Source: Chaenocephalus aceratus
Lineage: Eukaryota; Chordata; Actinopteri; Perciformes; Channichthyidae
NCBI GenBank assembly: GCA_023974075.1
Contig: JAMFTG010000568.1
Location: forward strand, 56,374 to 120,373
DNA: 64,000 nt
Direction of reading: 5' to 3'
Shown one piece after another: positions 15,368 through 26,100 of this stretch. The notes beneath the pieces are model-generated. The model had not been told where the DNA came from and did no database searches. It was given only the letters and a program-made list of their open reading frames with translations. A program made the position numbers and the translations under genes. The stretch's first letter is position 1, and every line of letters begins with the position of its first letter.

Positions 15368-16017
15368 ACGCTGTTTATATAGAGGTGTGGGAGGGGCTTA
15401 TTTCCCATGTAACTTTCGTGGAGCCGGTGAGTATCCATAGTTTTTTCTTAATCCTGTTTTTGACCTTTGTGACCCCAATAAAATGTTCATTCCAAATTGT
15501 TATGTTGTCTCTGTATTTATTTAATATTCCCGTGTTCTCTGAAGTGGGCCTCCATTTAATTATTTCAGGCGTGAAGAGGAGTTCTGTTCTAAACAGTTTC
15601 AAAGTGTCAGACATAGGCCGCGGCCGCCTTGTTGCAATTGCTCTGGTTTCAGTTGGCTTCAATTTGTTTTATATCGTCAGCCACAATGACTAACATTATG
15701 AAACCAAATAAATGCACGTGATTGTTTCATAACAATATGATAACGCTCCGTTTCTAATAAGTCACGTTTTTTGGGAGGGGCGGAGGACCATCTAATTAAT
15801 GTGTCTACATGAATATAATTACATGGAGTGAACGGCATAATTTAGGCATTGTATTTCCTGGATTAGGCTACCTTCGTTTTAAAATATACTATCCAAATGT
15901 CACATCTGAAATGGCCAACAATTACCACTTTAAACGCCACAGGTTAGGCTACTTGATTATTATTATTATTATGTAATTATTAACATCCAACGCTTTTTGA
16001 GCCAAATACGCAACTGT
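15368..16017 (+). repeat. 1-kb repeat family, copy A (partial)
   Basis: It shares with 22998-24059 and with the reverse complement of 52537-53584 a sequence running from ACGCTGTTTATATAGAGGTG to TTGAGCCAAATACGCAACTG. A TATA-like TTTATATAGAGG is followed about 60 bases on by GTGAGTATCC (a donor-like site), and later by CCCCAATAAAATG. The promoter, donor and poly(A) signals suggest the end of a transposon or an LTR. The left and right ends of this copy are truncated relative to the other two. Confidence 0.8.
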
Positions 16018-16562
16018 TATCCTTGGGGTCGATTTGACCCATTCAATGTTTAACGTATCTAAAAAAATGGTTCACATTATTTGTTTTGCTTAGTATTTCA
16101 TGACTTTTCCTAATTTAGTGAGGACTAATGGGTAAACATAAAATGAACATGAAGATCTTTTTTTTTAAATGTCCTGTATGCACTTTGTACGCATCAGTGT
16201 TCCTTAGGGTCATTTTGACTCCAGGCTGTTTTAGTAGTATAACACACATACACATTTCAACATTTTACACATATTTGTGTTGATTGTGTAGGATGATATT
16301 GAGGTGACTATTACATGCACATGTATCATTGTAAAACAAAACTACCCTCTGATTTAGTTATTGGTGCTTTAACAACATCAAAAAGATCTTACTTTAACAT
16401 TTTATTTCAATCAGTGAGATTGTCTGGTGATTTATACATTTTTCAGTCACATAATAGGAATTCTGGATGTATAAAGGGTCTGTAGGGGGAAGGCTGGGGT
16501 AATGTTTTATTTAAATGGTTATTTAGGTAGTCAAGATACCTAAAGCACCAGAGACATACATT

Positions 16563-16975
16563 TTGGCTAACATTTGGAATATGAACATTGTGGAGGGCGA
16601 GCACTTCGATTACATGCTGAGGCACAACAGGATCTATAGCAACCTGGTGATCAGTGCGGCTGATAGGGAGGTGGAAAGAGAGAGTGATGTGTGTACGGAG
16701 GGTGTGGAAAGCTGTATGCATGCGTTTTATGAATGTAGCATGCTAAGGGTGTTTTTGAGAGATTGAAAGAGCTGATTGAGAGATGTTGGGGTGGGAGGAT
16801 AACAAAGAGAATGAGTGGAAGGAGTTATGGTTGTTTGGTTGGAGAGGGAAGTTGAGTGAGTGCAATGTGGGTTTCTTGAACTGTGTGCTGAGTCACGCAA
16901 GGTGCTGTAAAAATAAGGAGGAATGCTGCACATCATGAACAAAGGGTGTTACATGTGTGGGAAATTAATCGACTC
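16563..16975 (+). pseudogene. LINE ORF2 C-terminal fragment
   Basis: The reading frame (DYMLRHNRIYSNLVIS, then the zinc-knuckle-like CTEGVESCMHAFYEC) is a close relative of the C-terminal part of the minus-strand LINE at 33219-36656, where the equivalent reads DFILRHNRVFNNLIIS and CKVEVENCMHEFFEC. The match continues after a frameshift near 16765 (WKELWLFGWRGKLSECNVG). It is a 5'-truncated insertion in the opposite orientation to the main LINE. Confidence 0.85.
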
Positions 16976-17054
16976 GAAATGCGGCGCAGCTTTTGCGGGC
17001 TTCACGTAACGCCCATAATGAATATTCATCAAACCAATTTCAGGTACAACGAAC

Positions 17055-17669
17055 ATGGCAAAGACCGAAAAAAGAGGCAAGAAAAGAAACTTCGCAAATG
17101 GTGAAGTTGAAATCCTTGTCGGAGAAGTAGAGACAAGGCAAAACATTTTGTTTGGTGGGCACAGTATTGGCGTAACAAATGCCAAAAAGGCAGCAGTGGC
17201 AGACGCTGTCAACTCTGCATCAGCACAGGTGACGGAGGCAGAGGGGGACACCGATGTTCAGGGTGCACCGGATGAACCAGGTAACCACATTAATGTACCC
17301 GTGTTTGAAATGAGAGTAAACCAAATGCATTCAAGTTGTGTTATATCCGCTGGTATGTAAAGAAAACAATAAGTCTATTTAGAAGCTGCTTGTTCCAGCG
17401 GGGTTGGGGAACAGTGTACCGAGGAACCTGTGTCGAGCCCCGGCGTCTCCACTGCACCTCCTGCGCAGCCCTCCAGCAGCGGCCGTGTCCTCACGGAGGC
17501 AGTCCTGCCGAGTGAAACCATTTCAGCTATACACAAGGTTGCAAGAGAGCTGGGACAACTTCGTAATGTGTTGGCTGACATAAGCACTTCTTTAAAACAA
17601 TTGGCTAATAAATTAAATGTTAATGGGGCAAGATATGTTTTTATTCAACACTTTTTTATTAAAACTTGA
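17055..17669 (+). CDS. Myb/SANT-like protein, transposon-associated
   Basis: Two exons are proposed. Exon 1 starts at ATG 17055 and reads KRNFANGEVEILVGEVETRQ then LFGGHSIGVTNAKK, the first helices of a Myb/SANT-like domain of the NAIF1 or Harbinger-associated kind. It ends near 17280 at GGTAACC. Exon 2 begins after TGTTCCAG near 17398 and ends at TGA 17669, with a coiled-coil-like segment (ISAIHKVARELGQLRNVLAD). Such proteins often accompany Harbinger transposases and bring them to DNA. The SANT domain looks shortened in its third helix, so the copy is probably decayed. No transposase partner lies next to it. Confidence 0.55.
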
Positions 17670-17698
17670 CACTTTGTGTAATTTGTTGCACTTCCACA

Positions 17699-18090
17699 GA
17701 TCATGTATCTGAGGGGAAATAGGTCCCTTTTCTTGGACCCATTTGGGGCCGCTGCAAAGAGCTAACACGGTACATCAAATATCAGCTGTCATGTCTTTAC
17801 TAGATAAATTCATGCATTCAGGATTTGGGATTATATTAAGGGAGCCACATAAATAATGTTCCTGATTACTACTGTTTCACTTGAATAACATAAGATCGTC
17901 CTGTGTGAACATTCAGCTCTTCTTGACTTAAAAAAGGATTGTATGTCCAAAACATAATCTGTTCCCCGTGTAGATCGCTGGTCCCAAGAAACCCCAGCTG
18001 TTGGGAGATGGGCAAGCGAGAGCCTGGATCATCCCAAACAGCAGACACGACATCATGCGGTGTGTTCATTTGCAAGGGAACATTTATGAA
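17699..18090 (+). pseudogene. Ulp1-type (C48) cysteine protease, 3' exons
   Basis: After an acceptor (CTTCCACAG, ending 17699) the frame reads IMYLRGNRSLFLDPFGAAAKS, the segment that follows the catalytic His in Ulp1-like proteases. A second piece at about 17972-18090 reads KREPGSSQTADTTSCGVFIC, where SCGVF carries the catalytic Cys. In Ginger-like fish transposons an integrase gene is followed by such a protease. The first piece continues directly, exon for exon, from the last exon visible in the minus-strand copy at 50249-52432. Upstream exons are absent here. Confidence 0.7.
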
Positions 18091-18098
18091 TGTGTATT

Positions 18099-18467
18099 GT
18101 CACGGCCTGGCTCTAGGCCATAACAAAACACGTGGTAAGGACACGATATAAGGAAAGATATTTATTATAACCGCTCAACAAAAGAGCCGATGGGATGTGT
18201 TGATCAGTAAGATCAGTGGTGTGGGTGTGTGAACATGGTGTGGTGCAAGGTGTTTGAATGCCAAACTAAGACGAAGGGAAACAAAAGCATAAATCAGGTG
18301 CTGCTCTCAAACAGATCCTCCAGCAGAGAGCGCGAACGAGACTCTGGCTCGGGCCTTTCAGTCCTCAGGTACCGGCAGCCAGGTGCCCTCAATCAGTGCT
18401 GATAGGGAGGAGGGGAGATCGTTAAAGGACCGCACACACAGGGGAGAGTAACGCAGGGGTCGTCACA
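18099..18467. repeat. Short element with TGTCACGG...GTCGTCACA ends
   Basis: A 369-base segment starts TGTCACGGCCTGGCTCTAGGCC and ends CAGGGGTCGTCACA. Near its left end it has ATTTATTATAACCGC. The TG/CA ends fit a short solo LTR or similar non-coding element. The flanks TGTAT and TATAT are only a weak target-site match. Confidence 0.4.
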
Positions 18468-18475
18468 TATATTAT

Positions 18476-18720
18476 TAGGGCTGTCAGTCGATTAAAATAT
18501 TTAATTGCACATTTTTTATCTGTTCTAAATGTTCCTTAGAGGGATATTTTTCAAGTTTTGAATACTCTTATCAACATATGAGTGGACAAACATGCTTTAT
18601 GCAGAACTTTGTTTATCATTTGAACAATGACAAATATTCTTATGAATATTAAACACAACACCCTCTGAACATTACAAATATTCGCCTCAATTAAACCGGG
18701 AACCTCTCATACAATACAGT
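18476..18720. mobile_element. Left end of a hAT-type non-autonomous element
   Basis: It begins TAGGGCTGTCAGTCGATTAA and continues with TTATCTGTTCTAAATGTTCC and ACTCTTATCAACATATGAGTG. This is the well-known teleost TAGGGCTGTCA hAT family. A right end of the same family is at 24290-24387. The 8 bases outside each end do not match, so whether the two ends belong to one insertion is unresolved. Confidence 0.65.
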
Positions 18721-18774
18721 GTGCGTGTGTGTCGGCGCAGTTGTCAGCGAAATGCCGCTCCTCTGTTTTCATAA

Positions 18775-18830
18775 CAGTGGCGGCCGGCCCATAGGGGCGC
18801 TAGGAGCGCCGCCCCACCTCCTGCCACATA
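18775..18830 (+). mobile_element. Candidate 5' terminus of the hAT transposon carrying the Zmym1-like ORF
   Basis: CAGTGGCGGCCGGCCCATAG, followed by GGGCGCTAGGAGCGCCGCCCC, resembles the CAGTGGCGG terminal repeat of fish hAT elements and lies 460 bases upstream of the hAT ORF. A matching inverted end was not found before 22 kb. Confidence 0.5.
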
Positions 18831-19240
18831 CAAAAAAACATATTAAAAAAAATATTAAATGTAAAAAAAAAAAAAAATTCAATTTAAAAATATATATATT
18901 TTATATTTTTATTTTTAATGAACAAGTTAAATATCATACAATTGGTATCAGTAAAATGTATAATCTACAATAAAATCTCGTTTAAAATGGTGTTACGATG
19001 TCTAAAGTTACTGATAAGTCACATGTTTCCTGCCTGGCCTTGCCCGTGGCATTAGTTTATCATTACCGGGCGCCGTGCAAGGAGCCCCGAGCCAAACAGC
19101 GGCAACCAGCACGTTGCAAAAGTCTCAATAGTAAACTGTGCCGCCGAAACATAATTTCAGCCAATCAGCGCCGTCAAATATTTTGGTATTTTTGTTTTTT
19201 AGACTCGTGAGTGACCAAGGTGACGTAGTAGTTGGATGAG

Positions 19241-21125
19241 AATGGCTTCGTGTGCAGGTGGAGTCGCCGGACCTCGGTCCGCACCCAATTCCGTGCAAGA
19301 GATACTCCAATCCTTTCGAAAGGAGAAGTTTGGGAGATAAATTGATACTTAAAGACCTTGGACCGGACCAACCCGATTGGTGCATATCACAGAATGCTCG
19401 TGAGAAAAGCAAATCATATACGCGAAGTTTCACACATAGCTGGTACACCAGAAAGGCTTGGCTAGCTGGATGCAACAAGGTAAATGCTGTCTTCTGTTTT
19501 CCATGCTTGCTATTCAAACAGCCGGGGCAGATACGTCGTGCCCGTGGACTGTGAAGGTAAATGACATGAAACATTTGTCCCAAAGAATTAAAAAGCATGA
19601 GCGCACGAAGGCACACATGACATGTACCATTAAGCTAGCCATGCTAGGCAAAGCTAACATAGCCGCGCAGCTAGATCAAGGGTACAAGATCTCAGTAATA
19701 ACGCACAACGACGAAGTAGACAAGAACAGGCACGTCTTGTCGAAGATTATTGATTGTGTGACATTTTGTGGGGGCTTTGAACTGACTTTGCGTGGCCATG
19801 ACGAGAATGACACGTCCGACAACCCCGGCGTTTTTCGGGGTTTAGTTAACCTGCTGGCCTCGTGAGATAGCGTCTTGGAGGAGCACCTTAAAACGGCTAC
19901 CGTTTTCAAAGACGGTGCAAAATGAACTGTTGGACTGCATGTTAGCAGTTACTAAAGATTACATTCTGGAGGAGGTCAACAATGCCAGTTATTTAGCTAG
20001 GCGGATGAGACCTCTGATATTTCCACCCACTGCCAGTTAGTCCTTGTGCTACGCTACATCGATCCCCATAACAACGTCCAGGAGCGTTTTTTTGAGTTCA
20101 TCCCTCTTCAAAATGTGAATGCTGACAGTTGCCACCCGCGCTGATGGAGAGGCTGGGCACTATACTCCCCGATGGACAACAGGGCAAACTAATCGCCCAA
20201 GCCTGTGACGGTGCAGCGGTGATGAGGGGAGCTAAAGGTGGAGTTCAGTGGAAGGTGAAGGATGTTTACAGTAGTGCGCACGATGTCCACTGCTATGCGC
20301 ATCAGCTGAACCTCATTATGCAGCAGGCGACATCCCACATCCCAAAATAAGTGCATTGTTTTCAGACCTCGTGGATTTTTCTGCATTTTTCTCCAGGTCT
20401 TTTAAGAGAACTGCGATCCTGGATCAAGTGGTGGCACACAGACTTCCTGGCACTTCCACAACACGATGGAACTTTCACAGTCGTGCTGTTAACACTGTGT
20501 ACGAGCAGAAGGAGAACATCCTGAAGTGTTTCCAGACAATCAGAGACTCGGGTGACTTTGATCCCATAACAGCGAGAGAAGCCGGGGGCTTTGTGAGAAT
20601 GATGGAAGATGAAGCTTTTTGCTTTTTCCTGACATTGTTCCACGACATCATGCCACATGCAGACATGCTGTTTAGCCAACTGCAGAAGAGGAACATCGAC
20701 TCTGTCTACATCAAAGGACTCATCAAGAGGTTCACCAGCAGCATACAGGCAATCAGGTAAATCATTATTTACAATGGCTGAGATGTGCTTATTAGAGGAC
20801 ATCTGTGGAACCTAAATGTGATTTAGCTGAACACAATAGACCAACTCATACATGCTTGTTTAAATATCTTAAACAGGCTTACTGGAAATGTATATATTAT
20901 ACAACGTTTATAAGGTGTATCTCTGACTACTATTTCAAATAGTCAAACCTAATTTGTCAATTCTTCCACAATGAGTAATTGTACATGGTTACTTGTGGTT
21001 TGGATCAGGGACTCCATTCCTCCTCCCAACCAAACGGAGGGCACTTGGACATGAAGAGCATCAGCGGTTGGCTAGAGAGGCAAGCAGTAATAGGAACGTG
21101 TTCTATGACCAAAAGCTCCTTTCAT
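19241..21125 (+). pseudogene. hAT transposase of the ZMYM1-like group, spliced and broken
   Basis: hAT transposases cut and paste DNA with a DDE/RNase H fold and a C-terminal dimerisation domain. Near 19240 the frame reads SAPNSVQEILQSF. The TTF-type zinc-finger region follows (KAWLAGCNKVNAVFCFPCLL). Then come QRIKKHERTKAHM, a DDE-region piece (ADETSDIST near 20000), AQACDGAAVMRGAKGGVQWK (20190-20250) and HDVHCYAHQLNLIMQQA (20280-20330). The pieces fall in several frames, with stops at 19863 and 20348. A donor (AATCAG|GTAAAT) at about 20758 and a continuation near 21007 with EEHQRLARE suggest an intron. The C-terminal dimerisation block was not found. Confidence 0.8.
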
Positions 21126-21129
21126 AATA

Positions 21130-21790
21130 TAGGTAATTTCATATCACAGTAATGATACATTTCACAATAAAGCCCATTTCCTGTAAATTCAATAAATAGG
21201 TAGGCTAGTTAAAATATCCACATAAAAGGCCTATTGCTTATTACATTCTGAATTGAATACACTTAACAAGGCCTAAACTGCAAAAAGTGTCCGTCTCTAC
21301 ATTTCAAAGGGGATCAAGACCGATCAGAAAAGGTTTAGGCCTCCAGAAGTAACCACAGTGGACAGAAAGGGCCCAACAATAAATGAATGAAGTGTAAACA
21401 TAGCCATTAAATGTATATATTGTAGTGACTTAATTTTAAACAGTAATATTGTTCTGATAGCAGGGTGTCCGCGGGGTCTTAAAAAGTATTAAAAGTTGAT
21501 AAATCAATTTAGCGAAAATTAAGGCTATTAAAAAGTATTACGGCATTTTCCAAGGTATTAAGAAGGTCCACAACAACGACAACATGAACACCCTTTAATT
21601 TACTGAAACAACATACCGGGAAACCCCCTCAAGGCAGAGTCCGTGGCCTAACGTAAGCTTATTTTTTATTGTATTTATTATAGTTCTTATAATATTACGT
21701 TTTGTATTCTTATCCATGTGGTTGTATGTTTATGTATTTCTGAAAAATGTAAATTTTTATCAACTTTATGACAACTGTAACTTTGATTAG
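21130..21790. other. Gene-free stretch
   Basis: AT-rich. GCAGGGTGTCCGCGGGGTCTTA near 21461, followed by AAAAAGTATTAAAAG, resembles the start of an interspersed fish repeat, but its end could not be fixed. Confidence 0.4.
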
Positions 21791-22586
21791 GTTTTTTGCC
21801 TTGGACTTCGTCCCGCGCCTTACCGTTGACCCTGACTACCAAGACATGATGCGTCAGGAATTTCGTCGTGTTGCGGCACGTATGGGTATGTTTAACAAAT
21901 ATTTAGGTTCAAGTACCGTAAATCATTTTTTATCATTTTCCTGTTTTTCATTATTTATTTATTTTAAAGAGCAAAATGTAATATCTGTGTGGATATGTTA
22001 GTAACTGATCTTGTTGTTTTTTTTTAGGCGTGAAGTACACACCAATTGCAGAGTACTTCCCTTCGAAAGATCTTGACCTGTGGAGCAGAGATGGCGTGAG
22101 TGACATGGCAAATGGAAACGTTTTTTCTGTATACTTCGTTGTAGTTGAAATTGCAAGTTCCGTTCTTGAAAAAACATATCGAATGTTATGTGCTATTTGT
22201 AAATGTATTTGTATTTGCTGGTTTTTGCAGGTGCACTTGAGTGACAGTGCGGGAATGCCAATCCTGGTCGGTTCGATCTGGAACGCAGCATACATGCAAC
22301 TTGTTCCAGCCGAGCCGACGCCATCTCCTGTTGTCCACAGAAGATCACCGCCTGCCAGGAGAGTCACTCCAAGGGTGATTGCCAAAGGAGAGGTTGCCAA
22401 ATCACCGCAACCGGATCCTTCCAAGTGGACCGTTATCGGCCAGGGCAGGAAGGTAATTGTGTGGTTGACATCTTTCAATTCTTCATCATTGTAACATGTA
22501 GCTGTGCGTTTGTGCTTTCAGTATTCAGGAGGATATCAGAGACGAGTAAGCAGGAGAGATGCCTTCACTGCCATGCATCAGGACTG
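21791..22586 (+). pseudogene. SGNH-hydrolase-like C-terminal exons of a transposon gene
   Basis: Four exons join with clean splice sites and phases: 21791-21885, 22028-22095, 22231-22452 and 22522-22586. The second and third meet to give WSRDG|VHLSDSAGMP. The Asp and His of DGVHLS fit the last catalytic block of SGNH-fold esterases, which some fish transposons and LINEs carry. Further C-terminal text is Pro/Arg-rich, ends GGYQRRVSRRDAFTAMHQD and stops at 22586. The block with the catalytic Ser is not visible upstream, so only the 3' part is present. The last exon overlaps sequence shared with the 1-kb repeat family, so this gene and that repeat probably come from the same element. Confidence 0.5.
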
Positions 22587-22765
22587 AGTGAGCCGAAAAG
22601 AGCTTCTGCACTCTTGTATATATATAGGTGTGGGAGGAGCTTATTTGTCTGAGTTTGTGAAGCTCCCGTATGTTCCCGTAAGCAGGCAAGTTGCCATGTA
22701 TTTTCTTAATCCTACGTTGGACCTTTGTAACCCCAATAAAATGTTCATTCCAAATTGTTCTCTTA
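22495..22765 (+). repeat. 1-kb repeat family, copy D (divergent 3' part)
   Basis: CATGTAGCTGTGCGT, TTTCAGTATTCAGGAGGAT, GTGAGCCG, TATATAGGTGTGGGAGG and CCCCAATAAAATGTTCATTCC occur in the same order as in copies B and C but are more diverged. It begins inside the last exon of the SGNH-like gene and ends after the AATAAA region. Confidence 0.7.
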
Positions 22766-22867
22766 ATTAATTTCATTTCATTAGTTTCATTTTAGTTTTA
22801 TGGCATGAGGAGGAGTAAGCACGTGGGCGTCCATTTTAGGTTACGACCTGGAAAGGGTTTGACGGTT

Positions 22868-22946
22868 AGGATTCTAATTATACGTTGAGTGATAGCTATC
22901 ATAGTATTGTTTTTACTATCACTCACATATAACAATTCTAATCCAC
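22868..22946. repeat. Imperfect hairpin
   Basis: GGATTCTAATTATACGT followed by TGAGTGATAG pairs with CTATCACTCACATATAAC followed by AATTCTAATCC. The arm is about 25-28 bases with a few mismatches. It may be the remnant of a small foldback element. Confidence 0.5.
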
Positions 22947-22997
22947 ATCTTCAGTAGTAATCCCAGGAGTCTGAATGTTTCGGTTTATTATAACTAA

Positions 22998-24059
22998 ACA
23001 ATCTCCCCCAGGATAGCCCTGAAAGGTGATCAAATCCAAGCAGTGTGTATTATAGGAACATGTAGCTGTGCGTGTGAGTTTCAGCATTCAGGAGGATCTG
23101 CAGCTATACGCGTGAGCACGAGAGATGCATTGGCTGCGCTGCATCAGGACAGAGTGAGCCGGAAAGGGCTTCCACACGCTGTTTATATAGAGGTGTGGGA
23201 GGGGCTTATTCCCATGTAACTTTCGTGAAGCCTCCGTATGTCACGGTGAGCAGGTGAGTATCCATAGTGTTTTCTTAATCCTGTTTTTGACCTTTGTGAC
23301 CCCAATAAAATGTTCATTCCAAATTGTTATGTTGTCTCTGTATTTATTTACAATTCCCGTGTTCTCTAAAGTGGGCCTCCATTTAATTATTTCAGGCGTG
23401 AAGAGGAGTACTGTTCTAAACAGTTTCAAAGTGGCAGACATAGGCCGCGGCCGCCTTGTTGCAATTGCACTGGTTTCAGTTGGCTTCAATTTGTTTTATA
23501 TCGTCAGCCATAATGACTAACATTATGAAACCAAATAAATGCACGTGATTGTTGCATAACAATATGATAACGCTCCGTTTCTAATAAGTCACGTTTTTTG
23601 GGAGGGGCGGAGGACCATCTAATTAATGTGTCTACATGAATATAATTAAATGGAATGAACGGCATAATTTAGGCATTGTATTTCCTGGATTAGGCTACCT
23701 TCGTTTTAAAATATACTATCCAAATGTCACATCTGAAATGGCCAACAATTACCACTTTAAACGCCACAGGTTAGGCTACTTGATTATTATTATTATTATT
23801 ATTAACATCCAACGCTTTTTGAGCCAAATACGCAACTGCGTGTGTTCATAACTGCATGATGTCAGCAGCTGGAATACATCGTCCAGCTGAACATTTAGGG
23901 GAAACGCAACAAATGAATAGTTTATTTTCAGTAAGTGTTTCTGGACAGCTCCTCAAAGTCCTACAGCTTGTATTTAAGGCAGCGCAGCGCTCTCCCTCGG
24001 GAGCTCCATTCCCCTTTAATCGTGCTCTGTGAATTCTGTAAATTCTTTCACTGCTCATA
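22998..24059 (+). repeat. 1-kb repeat family, copy B (full length)
   Basis: This segment starts ACAATCTCCCCCAGGATAG and ends TTTCACTGCTCATA. It aligns along its whole length with the reverse complement of 52537-53584, with only scattered differences. Landmarks are TTTATATAGAGGTGTGG (TATA-like), GAGCAGGTGAGTATCC (donor-like) and CCCCAATAAAATG, plus a (TTA)n tract near 23783. Overlapping ORFs on both strands recur between copies only because the DNA is repeated. Confidence 0.9.
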
Positions 24060-24289
24060 TATATGCGGGGTCGGGTCGGGTTGCGGAACTAATTGGCAAT
24101 ATGTGTTCGGTATTGCATGTCGCGGGAGCGGGTCTTGAAAATCAGACCCGTGCAGGACTCTGCCACACATACACACACCCTCCCGATGGCCAGTCGGTGC
24201 CTGCCGGTGAGCGTGGAAGTGTGGTCTGCCGCAAGCACGGCTGTCAGCATCTGCTTGTAGATGGTATTTTAAACTTAATGCGCTCTGAA

Positions 24290-24387
24290 ACTACGGGGCG
24301 GATGGACAAAAAATACACATGCGTTAAAATAATTAGTGCCGTTAATTTATTTATTTTTGTTGTTAACGCGTTAACTTGACAGCCCTA
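24290..24387. mobile_element. Right end of a hAT-type non-autonomous element
   Basis: GTTAACGCGTTAACTTGACAGCCCTA ends the segment and is the inverted counterpart of the TAGGGCTGTCA end at 18476. If both ends belong to one insertion, all DNA from 18.7 to 24.3 kb was inserted into it later. Confidence 0.6.
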
Positions 24388-24905
24388 ATAAAAACACAAC
24401 ACTGTCATTGCAAGTTGAGTTTTATGTCAATTCTGTTGTAATGTAGTTTGCCCGTTGTAACTGCTGTGCAGACATTCTGATAACATAGGGCCTCTAACTA
24501 ATTACCTTAAATAAACTCACTAATGAAACCAGTTCAATTCACATTATTCTTATCATTCTTTACGAGCGCAGTAACGGTAAGGTATCTAATTACTTATTTA
24601 TTTAGTATTCCATAACTTAATAACAGAGATGGTCAAACTGAAGTGGCAGAAATCCTAAAATGAAGCGGGACAGTGAAGTGTTCTCCGTGAGAGGGTGATC
24701 AAGAAAAGAGAGCGAGCGGTCCTCTTCCAGTTGAGACACTGTAGGTGAAGGATGCTTCAGGAAAAGACCAAACACTGGATGTCTTTCAGTCGCCAACATG
24801 TGTTTTCGAGACACTGATATTAACGAGGAAACCCTGCAGGACTCAAATGCCTCGTCTCTGTTCCCTTAAACTCATTTTTCACAAATTACGAATACTGTAT
24901 CTATT
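24388..24905. other. Gene-free stretch
   Basis: AT-rich, with no recognisable coding or repeat structure beyond ordinary low complexity. Confidence 0.4.
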
Positions 24906-24909
24906 GTAA

Positions 24910-26100
24910 GGGAATGTTTTTGCGCCCAGAGCTATGGAGACATATGAAAAGGTGCTCCTCTAAGCCAAAAGACAATGAACATCATGGCAGAAAAAGGGTG
25001 CTTGGCCTAGCATCAGTGAGGAAGTCAGCATGTTCAAGCACTGTTGAGAATGGGGTGCTAAAAATGCTAAGCCGTATGCACGATGATGAAATTGCCGAGT
25101 CCCTTTACAGCAAACATGGTCATGACCCTTCAAAACAAGACTATATCCGTCAAAACATCCGTTAGCTTGGAAGATTCCTACTGACCATGCGCAAAACATC
25201 TACAATCCTAGCCTTAGAGGAAGCTATACAGCCCCCACATCTCCTGAATGTAGTAGCTCAGGCAGTAAAAGTGACAGCTGGATTTGACAAGGAGCAAAAC
25301 AGTTACAAAATTCCAAGCCTTGCATTAAAAATCGGACACTCCCTGTTAAAAGGGAGTGACATTATCCACTGCCATGCTCTCATGGAGACGAGGATCTCGT
25401 TAAATCATCGGAAGCATTCAAGAAGCTGTATCAGGCGAAGTGGTCAGAGTACATATCACACTGTGCATTGAGCACCATTAGTGATTCGCAATACAACACA
25501 CCAACCAATCTACCCCTCACTGAGGACATCACCAAACTCCACAAGCATCTTGATGAACAGGCAACATCAGCTACCATAGCACTAATGGAGCAGGCAACAG
25601 TGCAGAACTATTCTAGGCTTACAAGGACACCACTGACAAAGATGGTCCTCTTCAACAGAAGACGTGTTGGGGAGGTTTCGAAGATGAAAATGAAGAATTC
25701 CCTGGAACGAGATCTCGGAGAGTCATGAAGAAATTGGGCTGTCAAAATATGAACAGAAGCTTTGCCGCTATTTTGAGCGGGTGGAGCTGAAAGGGAAACG
25801 GGGTAGAAAAGTAGCAGTGCTGCTAACCCCGGAAATGGTAAATGCACTCAAGTTGCTGATCCAAGAGAGAAAGGAATGTGGTGTGCCAGATGTAAATGAG
25901 TACTTGTTTGCTGTACCGAAATGCCTGAGTTACTACAGAGGACACCAAAGTCTTAGAAGTTTCGCAGATGAATGTGGTGCGAAGAAGCCTGATTATTTAC
26001 GATCTACTCAGCTGCGCAAAGAAATGGCGACCGCCAGCTCTCCTCTCTCCAGCGGGCTTTCTTCCTCTGGAAGCTGGACGTCCTGCAAATCAAAGGTAAC
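24910..26100 (+). pseudogene. Recombinase-like zinc-finger protein, broken copy of the 41.7-kb family
   Basis: The segment is collinear with the ORF at 41732-43517. ELWRHMKRCSSK matches DLWRHQSSCKSK. SLYSKHGHDPSKQDYIRQNIR matches SLYAKHGRVSAKHQYIAQRMR. VLFNRRRVGEVSKM matches IIFNKRREGEASRL. ELKGKRGRKVAVLLTPEM matches EIHGKRGRKVPVFFTERM, and YLRSTQLRKEMAT matches LLRSTKLRKQIAT. It has an in-frame TAG at 25163, at least two frameshifts (near 25390 and 25700), and stops matching after 26030, before the GH...Y end. It is therefore a truncated, inactive relative. Confidence 0.85.

Noticed and set aside
15352..15693. Recurring ORFs of 80-110 codons on both strands of the 1-kb repeat (also at 23241-23520 and 53088-53393)
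   Set aside because: They recur because the DNA is repeated. Reading is open on both strands, lengths differ and the frames have no known motif.
18476..24387. A single 5.9-kb hAT element bounded by the TAGGGCTGTCA ends
   Set aside because: The ends face each other correctly, but the 8-base flanks TATATTAT and ATAAAAAC do not match, and the interior is made of unrelated insertions. One insertion cannot be claimed.
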